Below are positions 33,896 through 43,565 of a stretch of DNA of 64,000 bases, piece by piece; within the stretch, counting starts at the first letter, position 1, and every line of letters starts with the position of its first letter. The stretch lies in NCBI GenBank assembly GCA_017861365.1, contig JAGFXR010000006.1, positions 124,001 through 188,000 on the forward strand, in the 5' to 3' direction. The notes under the pieces are model-generated. The model did no database searches and was not told where the DNA came from. It worked only from the letters and a program-made list of their open reading frames with translations. The position numbers and the translations under genes are program-made. This DNA comes from Oscillospiraceae bacterium (lineage in GTDB: Bacteria; Bacillota; Clostridia; Oscillospirales; Oscillospiraceae).

Positions 33896-34855
33896 TTAAA
33901 GTCCGTTGATCTCATTGACAAAATGGCATGCCACAAAATGGTTGGGGCACGCCTCCTGCGGCGCAGGAAATCGTTCGCGGCAAATATCGCCCGCGTAGGG
34001 GCAGCGCGACGAAAAGCGACAGCCCGGCGCTGGATTGATGGGTGACGATATTTCCCCCTCAAGAAGGTTGCGCTTGCGTTCAACATGAATGGAAGGCTCT
34101 GGAATGGCTGAAAGCAATCCTTTTGTATAGGGGTGCAGAGGCGCCCGAAACAATTCATCGCATTCACACTTTTCTGTCAGACAGCCGCAGTACATCACCA
34201 TAATATCATCGGAAATATGCTTTACCACAGACAGGTTATGCGTAATAAAGATATAGGTAAGGCCGCGCTCCTCCTGAAGATCGCTCATCAGATTCAGAAT
34301 CTGCGCCTGTATTGATACATCAAGGGCAGAAACCGGCTCATCACAGACAATAAATTTCGGCTCCACCGCCAGCGCCCGCGCGATTCCGATTCTCTGCCGG
34401 CGGCCTCCGTCCAGCTCATGGGGATAAGACAGCATATATCGGGATGCCAGTCCCACCGTGTCCATCAGCTCGGCAACACGCTTTTGAACCGCTGCCTTGC
34501 CCTTACAGATACCGGTCGCAGTCAGAGGCTCCGCAATCAGCTGCTGTACGCTCATACGGGCATCCAACGAGGAATATGGATCTTGAAAAATAATCTGAAT
34601 CTGGCGCTTCATTTCTTTGCTCAGGACCCCTTTTGCGTGAGTGATGTCTTTTCCTTCAAACAGAATCTGCCCTCCGGTGGCCTCATTGAGTCCCAAAACC
34701 GCACGACCCAAGGTAGATTTACCGCACCCGGATTCACCGACTACCCCAAGGGTTTTTCCTGAATCAATGGAAAAAGAGACGTCGTCCACCGCATGAAGAG
34801 GGCCAACCGGCGTTTTGAAATATTTCATCAGATGTTTGACTTCAAGCTGCGCCAT
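33896..34855 (-). CDS. oppF: Oligopeptide ABC transporter ATP-binding protein OppF
   Basis: 319 residues from ATG 34855, which overlaps the oppD stop as TAATG; a longer in-frame extension upstream would overlap oppD. Walker [14 protein letters not shown], the signature region [15 protein letters not shown] and Walker [13 protein letters not shown] are present. The ABC signature reads LDGGRRQ in place of the usual LSGGQRQ. The C-terminal oligopeptide region ([16 protein letters not shown]) has the cysteine pattern that in Opp/Dpp ATPases can bind an Fe-S cluster. It powers the OppBC pore together with OppD. Confidence 0.94.
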   Translation of the reverse strand: MAQLEVKHLMKYFKTPVGPLHAVDDVSFSIDSGKTLGVVGESGCGKSTLGRAVLGLNEATGGQILFEGKDITHAKGVLSKEMKRQIQIIFQDPYSSLDARMSVQQLIAEPLTATGICKGKAAVQKRVAELMDTVGLASRYMLSYPHELDGGRRQRIGIARALAVEPKFIVCDEPVSALDVSIQAQILNLMSDLQEERGLTYIFITHNLSVVKHISDDIMVMYCGCLTEKCECDELFRAPLHPYTKGLLSAIPEPSIHVERKRNLLEGEISSPINPAPGCRFSSRCPYAGDICRERFPAPQEACPNHFVACHFVNEINGL

Positions 34856-35859
34856 TATACTCCCACTCCCCTCTCCACCTTCAGCTCTTCCACCCAACTC
34901 CTGCAGCGGTGGCACCTGACGAAATGCCCGGGAGTGACTTCATAAGCAATTGGCTCCTCTGCGGCACAAGTTTCCAAGTCACTGGCAAACGGACACCGGG
35001 GATGAAATTTACAGCCTGTCGGCAGGTTTCCGGGATCAGGCATCATTCCCTCAATGGGCTTCAAGCGATCCATCTTTTTACTGATGGACGGGATGGAGTT
35101 GAACAAGCCCTTTGTGTATGGATGCGCGGTTGCGTCAAAAATATCCGCAACGGAGCCGCTCTCTACAATTTCACCCGCATACATAATTGCAACCTTCTCG
35201 CAGGATTCCGCGACCACCCCTAAATCGTGGGTAATCAGCAGCATGGACGTATGATTGGTCCGCTTCAGCGCGTTAATCATTTCCAACACCTGCGCCTGAA
35301 TGGTCACATCCAATGCGGTGGTGGGTTCATCCGCAATTAACAGCTTCGGATGACAGGCCAGCGCGATCGCAATAATGACGCGCTGTTTCATGCCGCCGGA
35401 AAATTGATACGGATATTCCCCTGCACGCTCCGCGGGAATCCGCACCTGTTCCAGCATCGCCAGCATTTGACGCTCTGCTTCCTCCTTCGTACACTTTTGG
35501 TGGTGTAAAATCACTTCGGAAATCTGTTCTCCAATCGTCATCACCGGATTGAGCGCGCTCATTGGATCCTGAAAAATCATAGATATTTCAGCGCCCCGCA
35601 TATCCCGCAGCTCCTGGTCTTTCATCTTGAGAATATCTTGTCCTTTGTAAAAAATTTCGCCCTTAACGAATTCCCCCGGAGGGCATTGAATCAGACGCAG
35701 AATTCCCAGCGCGGTTGTTGTTTTCCCGGCGCCTGTCTCGCCTACCAGCCCCAGCGATTCTCCTTCACCAACCGACAGGGAAATCCCGTTGACTGCCTCG
35801 ACAACGCCGGTATCCGTATTAAAGCTTATTTTCAAGTCTTTTATGTTTAAAATTTCCAT
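34855..35859 (-). CDS. oppD: Oligopeptide ABC transporter ATP-binding protein OppD
   Basis: 334 residues. Walker A GETGAGKTTTALG, Q-loop MIFQDPMSALNP, signature FSGGMKQRVIIAIAL, Walker B LLIADEPTTALD and the oligopeptide/dipeptide C-terminal motif GNLPTGCKFHPRCPFA are all seen. GGGAGG lies before ATG 35859. It is the first of the two ATPases in the operon and overlaps oppF by one base. Confidence 0.95.
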   Translation of the reverse strand: MEILNIKDLKISFNTDTGVVEAVNGISLSVGEGESLGLVGETGAGKTTTALGILRLIQCPPGEFVKGEIFYKGQDILKMKDQELRDMRGAEISMIFQDPMSALNPVMTIGEQISEVILHHQKCTKEEAERQMLAMLEQVRIPAERAGEYPYQFSGGMKQRVIIAIALACHPKLLIADEPTTALDVTIQAQVLEMINALKRTNHTSMLLITHDLGVVAESCEKVAIMYAGEIVESGSVADIFDATAHPYTKGLFNSIPSISKKMDRLKPIEGMMPDPGNLPTGCKFHPRCPFASDLETCAAEEPIAYEVTPGHFVRCHRCRSWVEELKVERGVGV

Positions 35860-35873
35860 CCCGTAACCTCCCG

Positions 35874-36776
35874 TCAGCGCTTCATTCTGGGATCAAGTGC
35901 ATCTCTCAAACCGTCGCCCAGCAGATTGAACGAGAGCATGGACAACATAATGGACAGTCCCGGAAACAACACCATCGGCCAGAAGGTCGTGAGATATTCC
36001 TTCCCTGCCGAAACCATATTGCCCCATTCCGGAGTCGGCGGCTGAATTCCCAGCCCCAGAAAACTAAGTCCCGAAATCGCCATGATGGTATCGCCCAGCC
36101 GAAGAGAAATTTGTACAATCAGCGGGGCTAACGTATTGGGAATGATGTGTTTCATAATGATCTTTGCATTACTGACCCCAAACGCTTTGGAGGCTTCGAT
36201 AAATTCCTGATCCTTCAGCAGCAGGATAGAAGAGCGAATCTGCCGCACGAGCGGCGCTATGGAGCATACTCCCAGCGCAATCGCGGTTTTCATGATGCCC
36301 GTACCAAGCGCCGCGGATACCGTCATGGCAAACAGCATACCTGGAATCGACATAAAAATATCGGTCACGCGCATGATAACATTGTCCACCGTACCACCGT
36401 AAAATCCGGCAATCGACCCAATGATGACAGCCGCAACCGCGCTGATGCTGACGGCGCACGCCGACACCAGAAGAGAAATTCGTCCGCCGCGCATGATACG
36501 GCTTAAGATATCACGTCCAAAATTATCCGTTCCAAAGGGATGCCTCCAGCTTGGAAATTGCAGCTTGTTGGCCAGATCCTGAGCGGCATAATCGTACGGG
36601 GAAATATAGTCCGCAAAAATCGCGCAGAATACCAGAAGGACGATAAAACACAACGCAATCACCGCCGCCTTATTGCGGGCAAAGCGATGCGCTTTTAACT
36701 GAAACTGGCTCTGCCGTTTTTTCTGCGGCACAAACTCACTCTGAACACTGATTTTCCTGGTACTCACTTGAGTCAT
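35874..36776 (-). CDS. oppC: Oligopeptide ABC transporter permease OppC
   Basis: 300 residues. An N-terminal TM helix (AVIALCFIVLLVFCAIFADYI) follows a basic cytoplasmic tail, and five more TM helices follow. The EAA loop that contacts the ATPases reads EASKAFGVSNAKIIMKHIIPN. The start overlaps the oppB stop by ATGA. Confidence 0.95.
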   Translation of the reverse strand: MTQVSTRKISVQSEFVPQKKRQSQFQLKAHRFARNKAAVIALCFIVLLVFCAIFADYISPYDYAAQDLANKLQFPSWRHPFGTDNFGRDILSRIMRGGRISLLVSACAVSISAVAAVIIGSIAGFYGGTVDNVIMRVTDIFMSIPGMLFAMTVSAALGTGIMKTAIALGVCSIAPLVRQIRSSILLLKDQEFIEASKAFGVSNAKIIMKHIIPNTLAPLIVQISLRLGDTIMAISGLSFLGLGIQPPTPEWGNMVSAGKEYLTTFWPMVLFPGLSIMLSMLSFNLLGDGLRDALDPRMKR

Positions 36777-37756
36777 GCCGCATCACCGCCCTTGATCAGC
36801 TTAGACTTCTTTCCCGCCTTTTTGCCTTTGGTGTACTGAGACTTGATTCTCGGATCAACCACGGCATACACGAGATCCGTCAGCAGCGTCATAAATGTCA
36901 TGATAAACGCCGCCACCAAAACGCAACCCTGTGTGGTAATGAAATCCTTTTGGGAAATACTGCTGTTCATTAAAAAACCAAGTCCCGGAATATTAAAAAT
37001 GGTTTCTACTATAATCGACCCGGTCAGAGAGATACCAATGTTCATGCCAATGACTGTAATAATCGGTATCAGCGCATTTTTTAAGGTATGATTCCAAATA
37101 ACAGTCTTTTCCGGCAGTCCTTTTGCCCGTGCCGTACGGACATAGTCCTGCCGGATGGCTTCCAGCATGGCGGAGCGTGTCATCCGCATGGTCATTGCCA
37201 CGGGCATCAGCGCCACCGAAACAATGGGCAATATGTAGCTCTGCCACGTTTTTACGCCTGAAATCGGAAACCAGTGCAGCTTCATTGCAAATAGCAGCTG
37301 CAGCAGCAGGCAGAGACAGAACGAGGGAATGGCTCCGGTTAAAATAGCCAGGAACGTGGACGCATAGTCCAGGGAAGAATTCTGCTTCACCGCGGCCAGA
37401 ATTCCCAGCGGTATCCCGATCATTGCCGAAAGCACCGATGCGCACAGCCCGATGCGGATTGTATTCGGCAGCCTGGACGCGATCATGTCCAGCACCGGCG
37501 TCTTATAGATATAAGAATCACCCAGCGTGCCTTTCGTGATAATATTGAAAAAATAAGTTCCAATCTGCACCAGATAAGGCTTGTCCAGGCCCAACTCCTG
37601 CTCCTTCGCGGCAATTTGCTCGTCTGTCGCCATAGAACCGCAAATCACAGCCGCCGGGCTGATGGAAGTAAAATAATTAATGGTAAATACAACCACTACG
37701 ACGCCGACCAAAACCGGTATCATCATCAGCAGCCGTTTTAAAATATATCTTAACAT
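36773..37756 (-). CDS. oppB: Oligopeptide ABC transporter permease OppB
   Basis: 327 residues from ATG 37756, selected because GGAGG lies 9 bases upstream, whereas an earlier in-frame ATG touches that site. It has the OppB layout of six TM helices with a large external region after TM1 and the EAA loop DYVRTARAKGLPEKTVIWNHTLKN. It pairs with OppC to form the pore. Confidence 0.94.
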   Translation of the reverse strand: MLRYILKRLLMMIPVLVGVVVVVFTINYFTSISPAAVICGSMATDEQIAAKEQELGLDKPYLVQIGTYFFNIITKGTLGDSYIYKTPVLDMIASRLPNTIRIGLCASVLSAMIGIPLGILAAVKQNSSLDYASTFLAILTGAIPSFCLCLLLQLLFAMKLHWFPISGVKTWQSYILPIVSVALMPVAMTMRMTRSAMLEAIRQDYVRTARAKGLPEKTVIWNHTLKNALIPIITVIGMNIGISLTGSIIVETIFNIPGLGFLMNSSISQKDFITTQGCVLVAAFIMTFMTLLTDLVYAVVDPRIKSQYTKGKKAGKKSKLIKGGDAA

Positions 37757-37890
37757 CAGACTCATCCTCCACATGATCAACAGGATCGAAACATGCCTTA
37801 ACAGTCAAATACAGTGAGCAAATAGGAATGAGCTCACTGTATTTAAACTGATATCCTGCTCCTGGGCTTCTGTTTTCACAAAAACGCCAT

Positions 37891-39456
37891 TTATTCAACC
37901 AAATCGTTCAGATGCAGATAGCCGGAGCTTGCATCAATGGCATTGGAGAAGTCGGCAAGGCTGTCAACAGCCCCAAACGTCACCTTAGATTCATAAAGCG
38001 GGAAGGTACTGCAATAGTCCCAGGCCTTATCCTGCAGCTCATAAAACAGTTCGGTTCTGGTAGCCTGATCCGCGGTGCTGGTACAGGCTTCATCCAGTAA
38101 ATTCTGGATGGTTTCATCGCCAAACTTGGTCAGATTCGGCTTTGCGCTGCTCATGCGGGCGTTGATGACACCCGCAGGGTCATTGGCTCCCATATTCTTG
38201 CTGATGCCGCACTGAATGGTATTGCTTCGGTTTTCTTCCTTAACAGTTGCGGAATCTCCCACACTGACTTCCATGTTGATGCCGACTTCCGCAAGGCACG
38301 CCTGCATAGCTTCGGCAATTTCAGCGTTGAAATCTTCGTCTGCAATACGCATGGTGAAGGAAAACTCGCCCTCGCCATAACCTGCATCAGCCAGATACTG
38401 TTTCGCCTGATCCAAATTGTACTCGTAAACGCCTTCATCCTTATAAGCCCAGTTCGCCGCCGGAAACAGCGGGCTGGTTGCCATGGCATAACCATCACCG
38501 CAAATGGATTCCACAATGGTCTGCCAGTCAACGCCATAGGCAATGGCCTTGCGAACATTAATATCTTGGAATGTATCAAAATCAATCGTATTTAAACTGA
38601 CATATGTAATGCACTGAATGTCGCCGTACTGAACATGGGCGCCGCTGACCTCGCCGTTATTCAGTTTTTCGATATTATCTTTGCCGGTCAGGTAAACAAT
38701 ATCATATTCTCCGCTTTCAAACTCAAGCATGCGGGTGGTCTCTTCCGTCACACAGGAGATTTCAATGCGGTCATAGGTCAGCTGATCAGCATTCCACCAA
38801 TTGGTATTCTTCTCCAGTACAATAGTCTCGCCTGTCGACCATTGAGCCAGCGTATAGGCACCGCTGCACTTGGGGGTCAGGCCAACCGCGTCGTCTCCGC
38901 CCTCATCGTAAAGGTCTTTGCTGATGATCTGAAGCAGAGCCAGATCTTCCGTAAAGGTGGAGCTCGCCTGGGTCAGCTCCAGAACCACAGTTTGGTCGTC
39001 CTTCGCGTAGCTTTTGTCAAAGTCAATATTCATCACATGGTACGCATTCGCCCCATTGATATAATATTGAAAGCTGAACAGAACATCATCCGCCGTAACG
39101 GGCGTACCGTCGTCCCAGCTGGTGTCGCGCAGATGGATCACCATTTCGGTATTATCTTCCGTTGTATATTCATAACTCTCAGCCAAATTGTAGTTGTAGG
39201 CTCCATCACAGGTAATGTCCCACAGACAGCCATAAATTGCGTTGTTGACCACGGCGCCGCCGCCGGATGTAGAAAGGACGGGATTCATGGAAGTAGGCTC
39301 CGTGTCCATCCCAATCCGCAGGGTTTTCGATTCCTCTCCACCGGTTGCTGAGTCACCGCTGACCGCATTGCTTCCGGACGAATCGGAGCTGCAGGCCGCC
39401 AGGGCCATTGCCATGACACATGCCAGCAGGAGCGCCAAGCTTTTTTTCAGTTTCAT
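37891..39456 (-). CDS. oppA: Oligopeptide-binding lipoprotein OppA (SBP_bac_5)
   Basis: 521 residues from ATG 39456, which has AAAGGAG 9 bases upstream. A lipoprotein signal peptide (KKSLALLLACVMAMALAAC) ends at a lipobox cysteine, so the protein is anchored outside the membrane. The mature part has the family-5 solute-binding pattern (GMDTEPTSMNPVLS, then DGTPVTADDVLFSFQYY, and RKAIAYGVDWQTIV). It heads the oppABCDF-type operon. The true ligand could be peptides, nickel chelates or other small molecules. Confidence 0.95.
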   Translation of the reverse strand: MKLKKSLALLLACVMAMALAACSSDSSGSNAVSGDSATGGEESKTLRIGMDTEPTSMNPVLSTSGGGAVVNNAIYGCLWDITCDGAYNYNLAESYEYTTEDNTEMVIHLRDTSWDDGTPVTADDVLFSFQYYINGANAYHVMNIDFDKSYAKDDQTVVLELTQASSTFTEDLALLQIISKDLYDEGGDDAVGLTPKCSGAYTLAQWSTGETIVLEKNTNWWNADQLTYDRIEISCVTEETTRMLEFESGEYDIVYLTGKDNIEKLNNGEVSGAHVQYGDIQCITYVSLNTIDFDTFQDINVRKAIAYGVDWQTIVESICGDGYAMATSPLFPAANWAYKDEGVYEYNLDQAKQYLADAGYGEGEFSFTMRIADEDFNAEIAEAMQACLAEVGINMEVSVGDSATVKEENRSNTIQCGISKNMGANDPAGVINARMSSAKPNLTKFGDETIQNLLDEACTSTADQATRTELFYELQDKAWDYCSTFPLYESKVTFGAVDSLADFSNAIDASSGYLHLNDLVE

Positions 39457-39713
39457 TGTACGAGTCTCCTTTACCTTTTTGTGCAAATACGCCAAATAAT
39501 AAGATGCATCGTCTATTCCACATGTGCTTTAACACCGTATCATGAATTCATAATTTTGTTAAATATAAAAATGATTTCGTTTTATTCCATTTTAGAAAAT
39601 TAAGTTCATAATTATCTGAACCAAGCCCAGCCTTTTGTGTATTATTTGTGAAATCAGCCTTCCAAATGACCTCTGTTGAGAAGAGAAGCTTTACCCCCAC
39701 TTGAGCTGCATTT
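39457..39713. other. Divergent intergenic region, oppA side
   Basis: About 260 bases of AT-rich sequence upstream of oppA, reading toward the suf regulatory region. No gene is seen, and no strong promoter pair could be fixed on the oppA strand. Confidence 0.4.
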
Positions 39714-39726
39714 TTTAGTAACTAAA
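39714..39726. promoter_or_regulatory. Candidate MarR-type operator 1 upstream of suf
   Basis: TTTAGTAACTAAA is a perfect 6-1-6 palindrome. It resembles the TTAG-n-CTAA core of known MarR/SlyA-type sites. Its centre is 30 bp from that of a second, similar palindrome. Confidence 0.5.
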
Positions 39727-39731
39727 TCATA

Positions 39732-39760
39732 TTGACTATTTTCTTTAGCAGCTATAAAAT
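39732..39760 (+). promoter_or_regulatory. Promoter of the marR-suf operon
   Basis: TTGACT (39732-39737), a 17-base spacer and TAAAAT (39755-39760). The -10 region overlaps the second palindrome. The implied leader is very short, so the exact start site is uncertain. Confidence 0.5.
39744..39758. promoter_or_regulatory. Candidate MarR-type operator 2 overlapping the -10 box
   Basis: TTTAGCAGCTATAAA contains the perfect palindrome TAGC-A-GCTA with near-matching flanks. It overlaps the -10 box, so a bound repressor would block RNA polymerase. Confidence 0.45.
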
Positions 39761-39776
39761 AAAGGTGGTGATAAAT

Positions 39777-40310
39777 ATGAGTAAACAGAGTGATTTAATC
39801 AAGAAGCTCTATCAAACACTGAATCTTATGGTTTGCGAGTCCAAAATACCGAAAAATTATGGAACCGCAGACGGACTGACCGCCGCAGACATAGATTTTC
39901 TGAAATGTATTCAGAGGAAAAAGCACGCGAAGGCGAGTGACATCTCTTCTTTTTTGGGTGTCACCAACGGGGCTGTGACCCAGCTGGCCAAAAAGCTGGA
40001 ACGAAAGGGTTATCTCGAACCTTACCGCATTCCCGGCAACAATAAGGAAAAATACTATCGCCTGACCTGCTGCGGTGAGACGGCCTGTGAGGGCTTCGAC
40101 ACGCATTACTCCAAAATCATCACAAACATTCAGAGTTATATCGATTCGCTGGACAGCGAAACGGTGGATCAAATTGCGGGACTCTTCGACGTCATCTCCG
40201 ATAGCCTGGCCATCGAAGCGCATTGCTCCGTCAAACATGGATTCAATCCGTCCGACTGCCAACAGGAAGCCGAGAAAATGAGGTGTGAAAAATGTCAAAA
40301 AATTTATTGA
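39777..40310 (+). CDS. MarR-type regulator with C-terminal cysteine cluster, first gene of the suf operon
   Basis: 177 residues from ATG 39777 (AAAGGTGG upstream). The central winged helix is MarR-like (LTAADIDFLKCIQ, ASDISSFLGVTNGAVTQLAKKLERKGYLEP, NNKEKYYRLT). The C-terminus carries four cysteines at about 150, 161, 170 and 173 (spacing C-x10-C-x8-C-x2-C) with a neighbouring His. This arrangement suits an Fe-S cluster or zinc. Its 3' end overlaps sufC by 19 bases, so it is translationally coupled to the Fe-S assembly genes. I infer a cluster-sensing repressor of suf, similar in role but not in family to IscR or SufR. Confidence 0.82.
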   Translation: MSKQSDLIKKLYQTLNLMVCESKIPKNYGTADGLTAADIDFLKCIQRKKHAKASDISSFLGVTNGAVTQLAKKLERKGYLEPYRIPGNNKEKYYRLTCCGETACEGFDTHYSKIITNIQSYIDSLDSETVDQIAGLFDVISDSLAIEAHCSVKHGFNPSDCQQEAEKMRCEKCQKIY

Positions 40311-41032
40311 GGATAGACAATCTTTACGCGTCTGTCGAGAACCGGCACATCCTCAAGGGAATCAATCTGGAGATCAAGCCCGGAGAGGTTCACGTCCTGA
40401 TGGGTCCGAACGGCGCGGGCAAGTCGACGCTTGCAAACGTCATCATGGGCGATCCGCGCTATCAGGTCGAGCGGGGCCGTATCTATTTTGACGATGTGGA
40501 TATTTCGGAAGAAAAAACAGACGCGCGTGCAAGGCGCGGGATCTTCCTGTCCTTCCAGACGCCGGAGGAAATTCCTGGCGTCACGGTTGAAAACTTCCTG
40601 CGCGCGGCAAAATCCGCCCAGACCGGCGTCAACCAGAAGCTGCTGCCCTTCCGGAAGGAGCTGCGCGAGACAATGGCCGAGCTTCAAATGCCGGTGGAGT
40701 ACGCTTCCCGATACCTCAATGTCGGATTCTCCGGAGGAGAGAAAAAGAAAAACGAAATTCTCCAGATGGAGGTATTGAAGCCGCGCCTTGTCATTTTGGA
40801 TGAGACCGACTCGGGGCTTGACATCGACGCCGTGAAGACCATCTCGGAGATCGTTGGTCGCTACAAAAACAGGAACAATGCGATTTTGATTATCACACAT
40901 ATTACCAGAATTCTGGAGAATCTGCCCGTGGACTACGTTCACATCCTGTCGGAGGGGCACATCGTCAAGACGGCGGACGCCTCCGTGATTGAACTGATCG
41001 AACGGGACGGCTTCGCCTCCATTCTCACCTGA
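40292..41032 (+). CDS. sufC: Fe-S cluster assembly ATPase SufC
   Basis: 246 residues. It has Walker A MGPNGAGKSTLANV, a SufC-type FLSFQTPEEIPGV segment after the Q-loop, signature FSGGEKKKNEILQM and Walker B LVILDETDSGLDIDA, all characteristic of SufC. It powers conformational change of the SufBD scaffold. The start is inside the regulator's 3' end with GAGGTG upstream. Confidence 0.96.
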   Translation: MSKNLLRIDNLYASVENRHILKGINLEIKPGEVHVLMGPNGAGKSTLANVIMGDPRYQVERGRIYFDDVDISEEKTDARARRGIFLSFQTPEEIPGVTVENFLRAAKSAQTGVNQKLLPFRKELRETMAELQMPVEYASRYLNVGFSGGEKKKNEILQMEVLKPRLVILDETDSGLDIDAVKTISEIVGRYKNRNNAILIITHITRILENLPVDYVHILSEGHIVKTADASVIELIERDGFASILT

Positions 41033-41047
41033 GAGGAGGACACAAAA

Positions 41048-42454
41048 ATGGCAAAGCAGAAAACCGTCCTTGCGGACATTGACCGTGCGCGCTTCGATTT
41101 CCGGGACGCGGATCACAGCCGCTTCAAAACGGGAAAGGGCCTGACGCCCGAAATTGTCCGGGAAATATCCGAAATCAAAAAGGAGCCGGCCTGGATGCTG
41201 GAGCATCGGCTTGCCTCGCTGGACATTTACAATCAGCTGACGCTGCCCAACTGGGGTCCCTCTCTTGACGAGCTGGATCTCGACGACATCGTCACCTACG
41301 TGAAGCCGAACACAGCGATGAAAAGTGACTGGAACGAGGTTCCGGGTTATATCAAGAACACCTTTGAGCGTCTTGGCATTCCAGAGGCCGAGCGCCAGTC
41401 CTTAGCCGGTGTCGGCGCCCAGTACGATTCCGAGGTTGTCTACCACAACGTGCGAAAGGAGCTCACGAAGCAGGGCGTCGTCTATACCGACATGGACAGC
41501 GCGCTGCGCGAGTATGAGGACATCATCAAGCCCCTGTTCATGAAGCTGGTGCCGCCCACCGACCATAAGTTCGCGGCCCTGCACGGCGCGGTCTGGTCAG
41601 GCGGATCCTTTGTCTACGTGCCCGCGGGCGTCAAGCTCCAGATTCCGCTCCAGTCCTATTTCCGTCTGAACGCGCCCGGCGCGGGTCAGTTTGAGCACAC
41701 GCTGATCGTTGTGGAGCCCGGCGCGGAGGCTCATTTTATCGAGGGCTGTTCGGCCCCCAAGTACAATGTTCTGAATCTGCACGCGGGCTGTGTGGAGCTC
41801 TATGTCCGCGAGGGCGCGTCGCTCAAATATTCCACGATCGAAAACTGGTCGAAAAATATGATGAACCTCAATACCAAGCGCGCGCTCGTGGAACAAAACG
41901 GAACAATCGAGTGGATTTCGGGTACCTTCGGCTCGCATGTCACCATGCTCTATCCCACGAGCGTCCTGGCGGGCGAGGGGGCCAAATCAAATTTCACCGG
42001 CATCACCTTCGCGGGGCAGGGTCAGAACCTTGACACGGGCACCAAAGTCATCCACGCCGCGCCGAATACGAAGTCCACGGTCAGCTCAAAGTCGATTGCG
42101 AAGGACGGGGGCATTTCCGTCTACCGCAGCGATATTCGCATCCTGCCTCAGGCGGTCAATTCAAAGTCCTCCGTCGTCTGCGAATCGCTGATGATCGACA
42201 GGCAGTCGCGCACCGACACGATCCCGCTCATGGATATCCGCAACGACCGGGTTGACATCGGCCACGAGGCGCGGATCGGCCGCATCAGCGACGCGGCAGT
42301 CTTTTACCTTATGACCCGTGGCCTTTCCGAGGAAGAGGCCAAGGCCATGATCGTCCGGGGATTTGTGGAGCCCATAGCCAAGGCACTTCCTCTGGAGTAC
42401 GCCGTGGAAATGAACCGGCTCATCAGCCTTGAGCTTGAAGGAACCATCGGTTAG
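41048..42454 (+). CDS. sufB: Fe-S cluster scaffold protein SufB
   Basis: 468 residues, full length. The right-handed beta-helix core contains FVYVPAGVKLQIPLQSYFR, FIEGCSAPKYNVLNLHAG and YSTIENWSKN, and the conserved C-terminal region has SVVCESLMIDRQSRTDTIP, including the Cys shown in E. coli SufB to matter for cluster assembly. It forms SufBC2D with its neighbours. GAGAGGAGG lies before ATG 41048. Confidence 0.96.
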   Translation: MAKQKTVLADIDRARFDFRDADHSRFKTGKGLTPEIVREISEIKKEPAWMLEHRLASLDIYNQLTLPNWGPSLDELDLDDIVTYVKPNTAMKSDWNEVPGYIKNTFERLGIPEAERQSLAGVGAQYDSEVVYHNVRKELTKQGVVYTDMDSALREYEDIIKPLFMKLVPPTDHKFAALHGAVWSGGSFVYVPAGVKLQIPLQSYFRLNAPGAGQFEHTLIVVEPGAEAHFIEGCSAPKYNVLNLHAGCVELYVREGASLKYSTIENWSKNMMNLNTKRALVEQNGTIEWISGTFGSHVTMLYPTSVLAGEGAKSNFTGITFAGQGQNLDTGTKVIHAAPNTKSTVSSKSIAKDGGISVYRSDIRILPQAVNSKSSVVCESLMIDRQSRTDTIPLMDIRNDRVDIGHEARIGRISDAAVFYLMTRGLSEEEAKAMIVRGFVEPIAKALPLEYAVEMNRLISLELEGTIG

Positions 42455-42464
42455 GAGGGACAAC

Positions 42465-43565
42465 ATGAAACAGCTTGTGACAAAAAACGACAGAACGCCG
42501 GTCTACACCTGGAATCGTGCCGGTGTCAACACGGCCGAGCGTGTCCTGAACGCCCCGGAGAGCGGCGTCTTCGGCGGCAAGGCAAATCTTGAGATACCCG
42601 AAGCGCTGCGGTGCTTCGGTGACTTTGAACACGCGGACATCGCCGCCCTCGGCGCGGGCTATTTCATCGGCCCGGAGACCTCAGCCTTCTTCGATGCCAA
42701 CGCCAATCGGCGGCACCATATACAGATTCCAGAGGGGACGAAGATAGAAACACCCTTTGTGCTTGAACTGTGTCTTTCCTCTGCTGACAGCATCCTGATG
42801 GACGACGTGCTGATCGAGGCACGGGCGGGCTCGGAGGCGACGGTGGTGCTCAAATACCGCTCGGAGCCGGGCAGCGGGGCCGAGCACACCGGCAGGCTGC
42901 GCCTGCTGGTGGAGCGGGGTGCCGTTCTGCGTCTCGTCAAGGTACAGAACCTTGCGGAGGACGCGATGCATACGGACGCCGTCGAAGGGCTTGTCCGGGG
43001 AAACGGCCGGGTAGAAATTCTGCTTGCGGAACTCGGCGCCCGCTCGGCTTTCTCCAGCTGCAACCTTGCGCTGGAGGGCGCGGGCAGCTCGGCCCACCTA
43101 GATGTCGTCTACCTTGGCACCGGCGAGCGAGCGCTCGACATGAGCTACCGCATTGTTCAAAGCGGCGTTAAAACGGACGCGCGAATTCGAGCCCGGGGCA
43201 TTCTTCAGGATAAAAGCAGAAAAATTTTGCGTGACACTCTGGATTTTGTCTCCGGCGCGGCCGGATCGAAGGGCCGGGAGGAGGAGGGCGTCCTGCTTTT
43301 AAGCCCCGAGGCTCACAATATCTCACTTCCCCTGCTGTTGTGCGCGGAAGATGACGTGGAGGGTGAGCACGCGGCCAGCGCGGGCCGACTGGATGAAAAG
43401 CTTCTGTTTTATTTCATGACCCGGGGCATCGGTGAGACAGAGGCGAAAAGGCTTCTGGCACGGGCCGCCCTCTCCGTCGTGCTGGAAAACGCACCGGACG
43501 CGCGCGTCCGGGATGAAATTCTGGAGACGGTCGACGCCTCCATCGGACAGGAGGCTGGCTTATGA
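42465..43565 (+). CDS. sufD: Fe-S cluster assembly protein SufD
   Basis: 366 residues from ATG 42465 with AGGAGGG upstream. It has the SufB/SufD beta-helix pattern without the cysteines of SufB: RRHHIQIPEGTKIETPFVLEL, LRLLVERGAVLRLVKVQNL, the DARIRARGILQDKSRKI segment and a SufD-like end (LLFYFMTRGIGETEAKRLLARA). It is shorter than the enterobacterial protein, as usual in Firmicutes. It overlaps sufS by ATGA. Confidence 0.94.
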   Translation: MKQLVTKNDRTPVYTWNRAGVNTAERVLNAPESGVFGGKANLEIPEALRCFGDFEHADIAALGAGYFIGPETSAFFDANANRRHHIQIPEGTKIETPFVLELCLSSADSILMDDVLIEARAGSEATVVLKYRSEPGSGAEHTGRLRLLVERGAVLRLVKVQNLAEDAMHTDAVEGLVRGNGRVEILLAELGARSAFSSCNLALEGAGSSAHLDVVYLGTGERALDMSYRIVQSGVKTDARIRARGILQDKSRKILRDTLDFVSGAAGSKGREEEGVLLLSPEAHNISLPLLLCAEDDVEGEHAASAGRLDEKLLFYFMTRGIGETEAKRLLARAALSVVLENAPDARVRDEILETVDASIGQEAGL

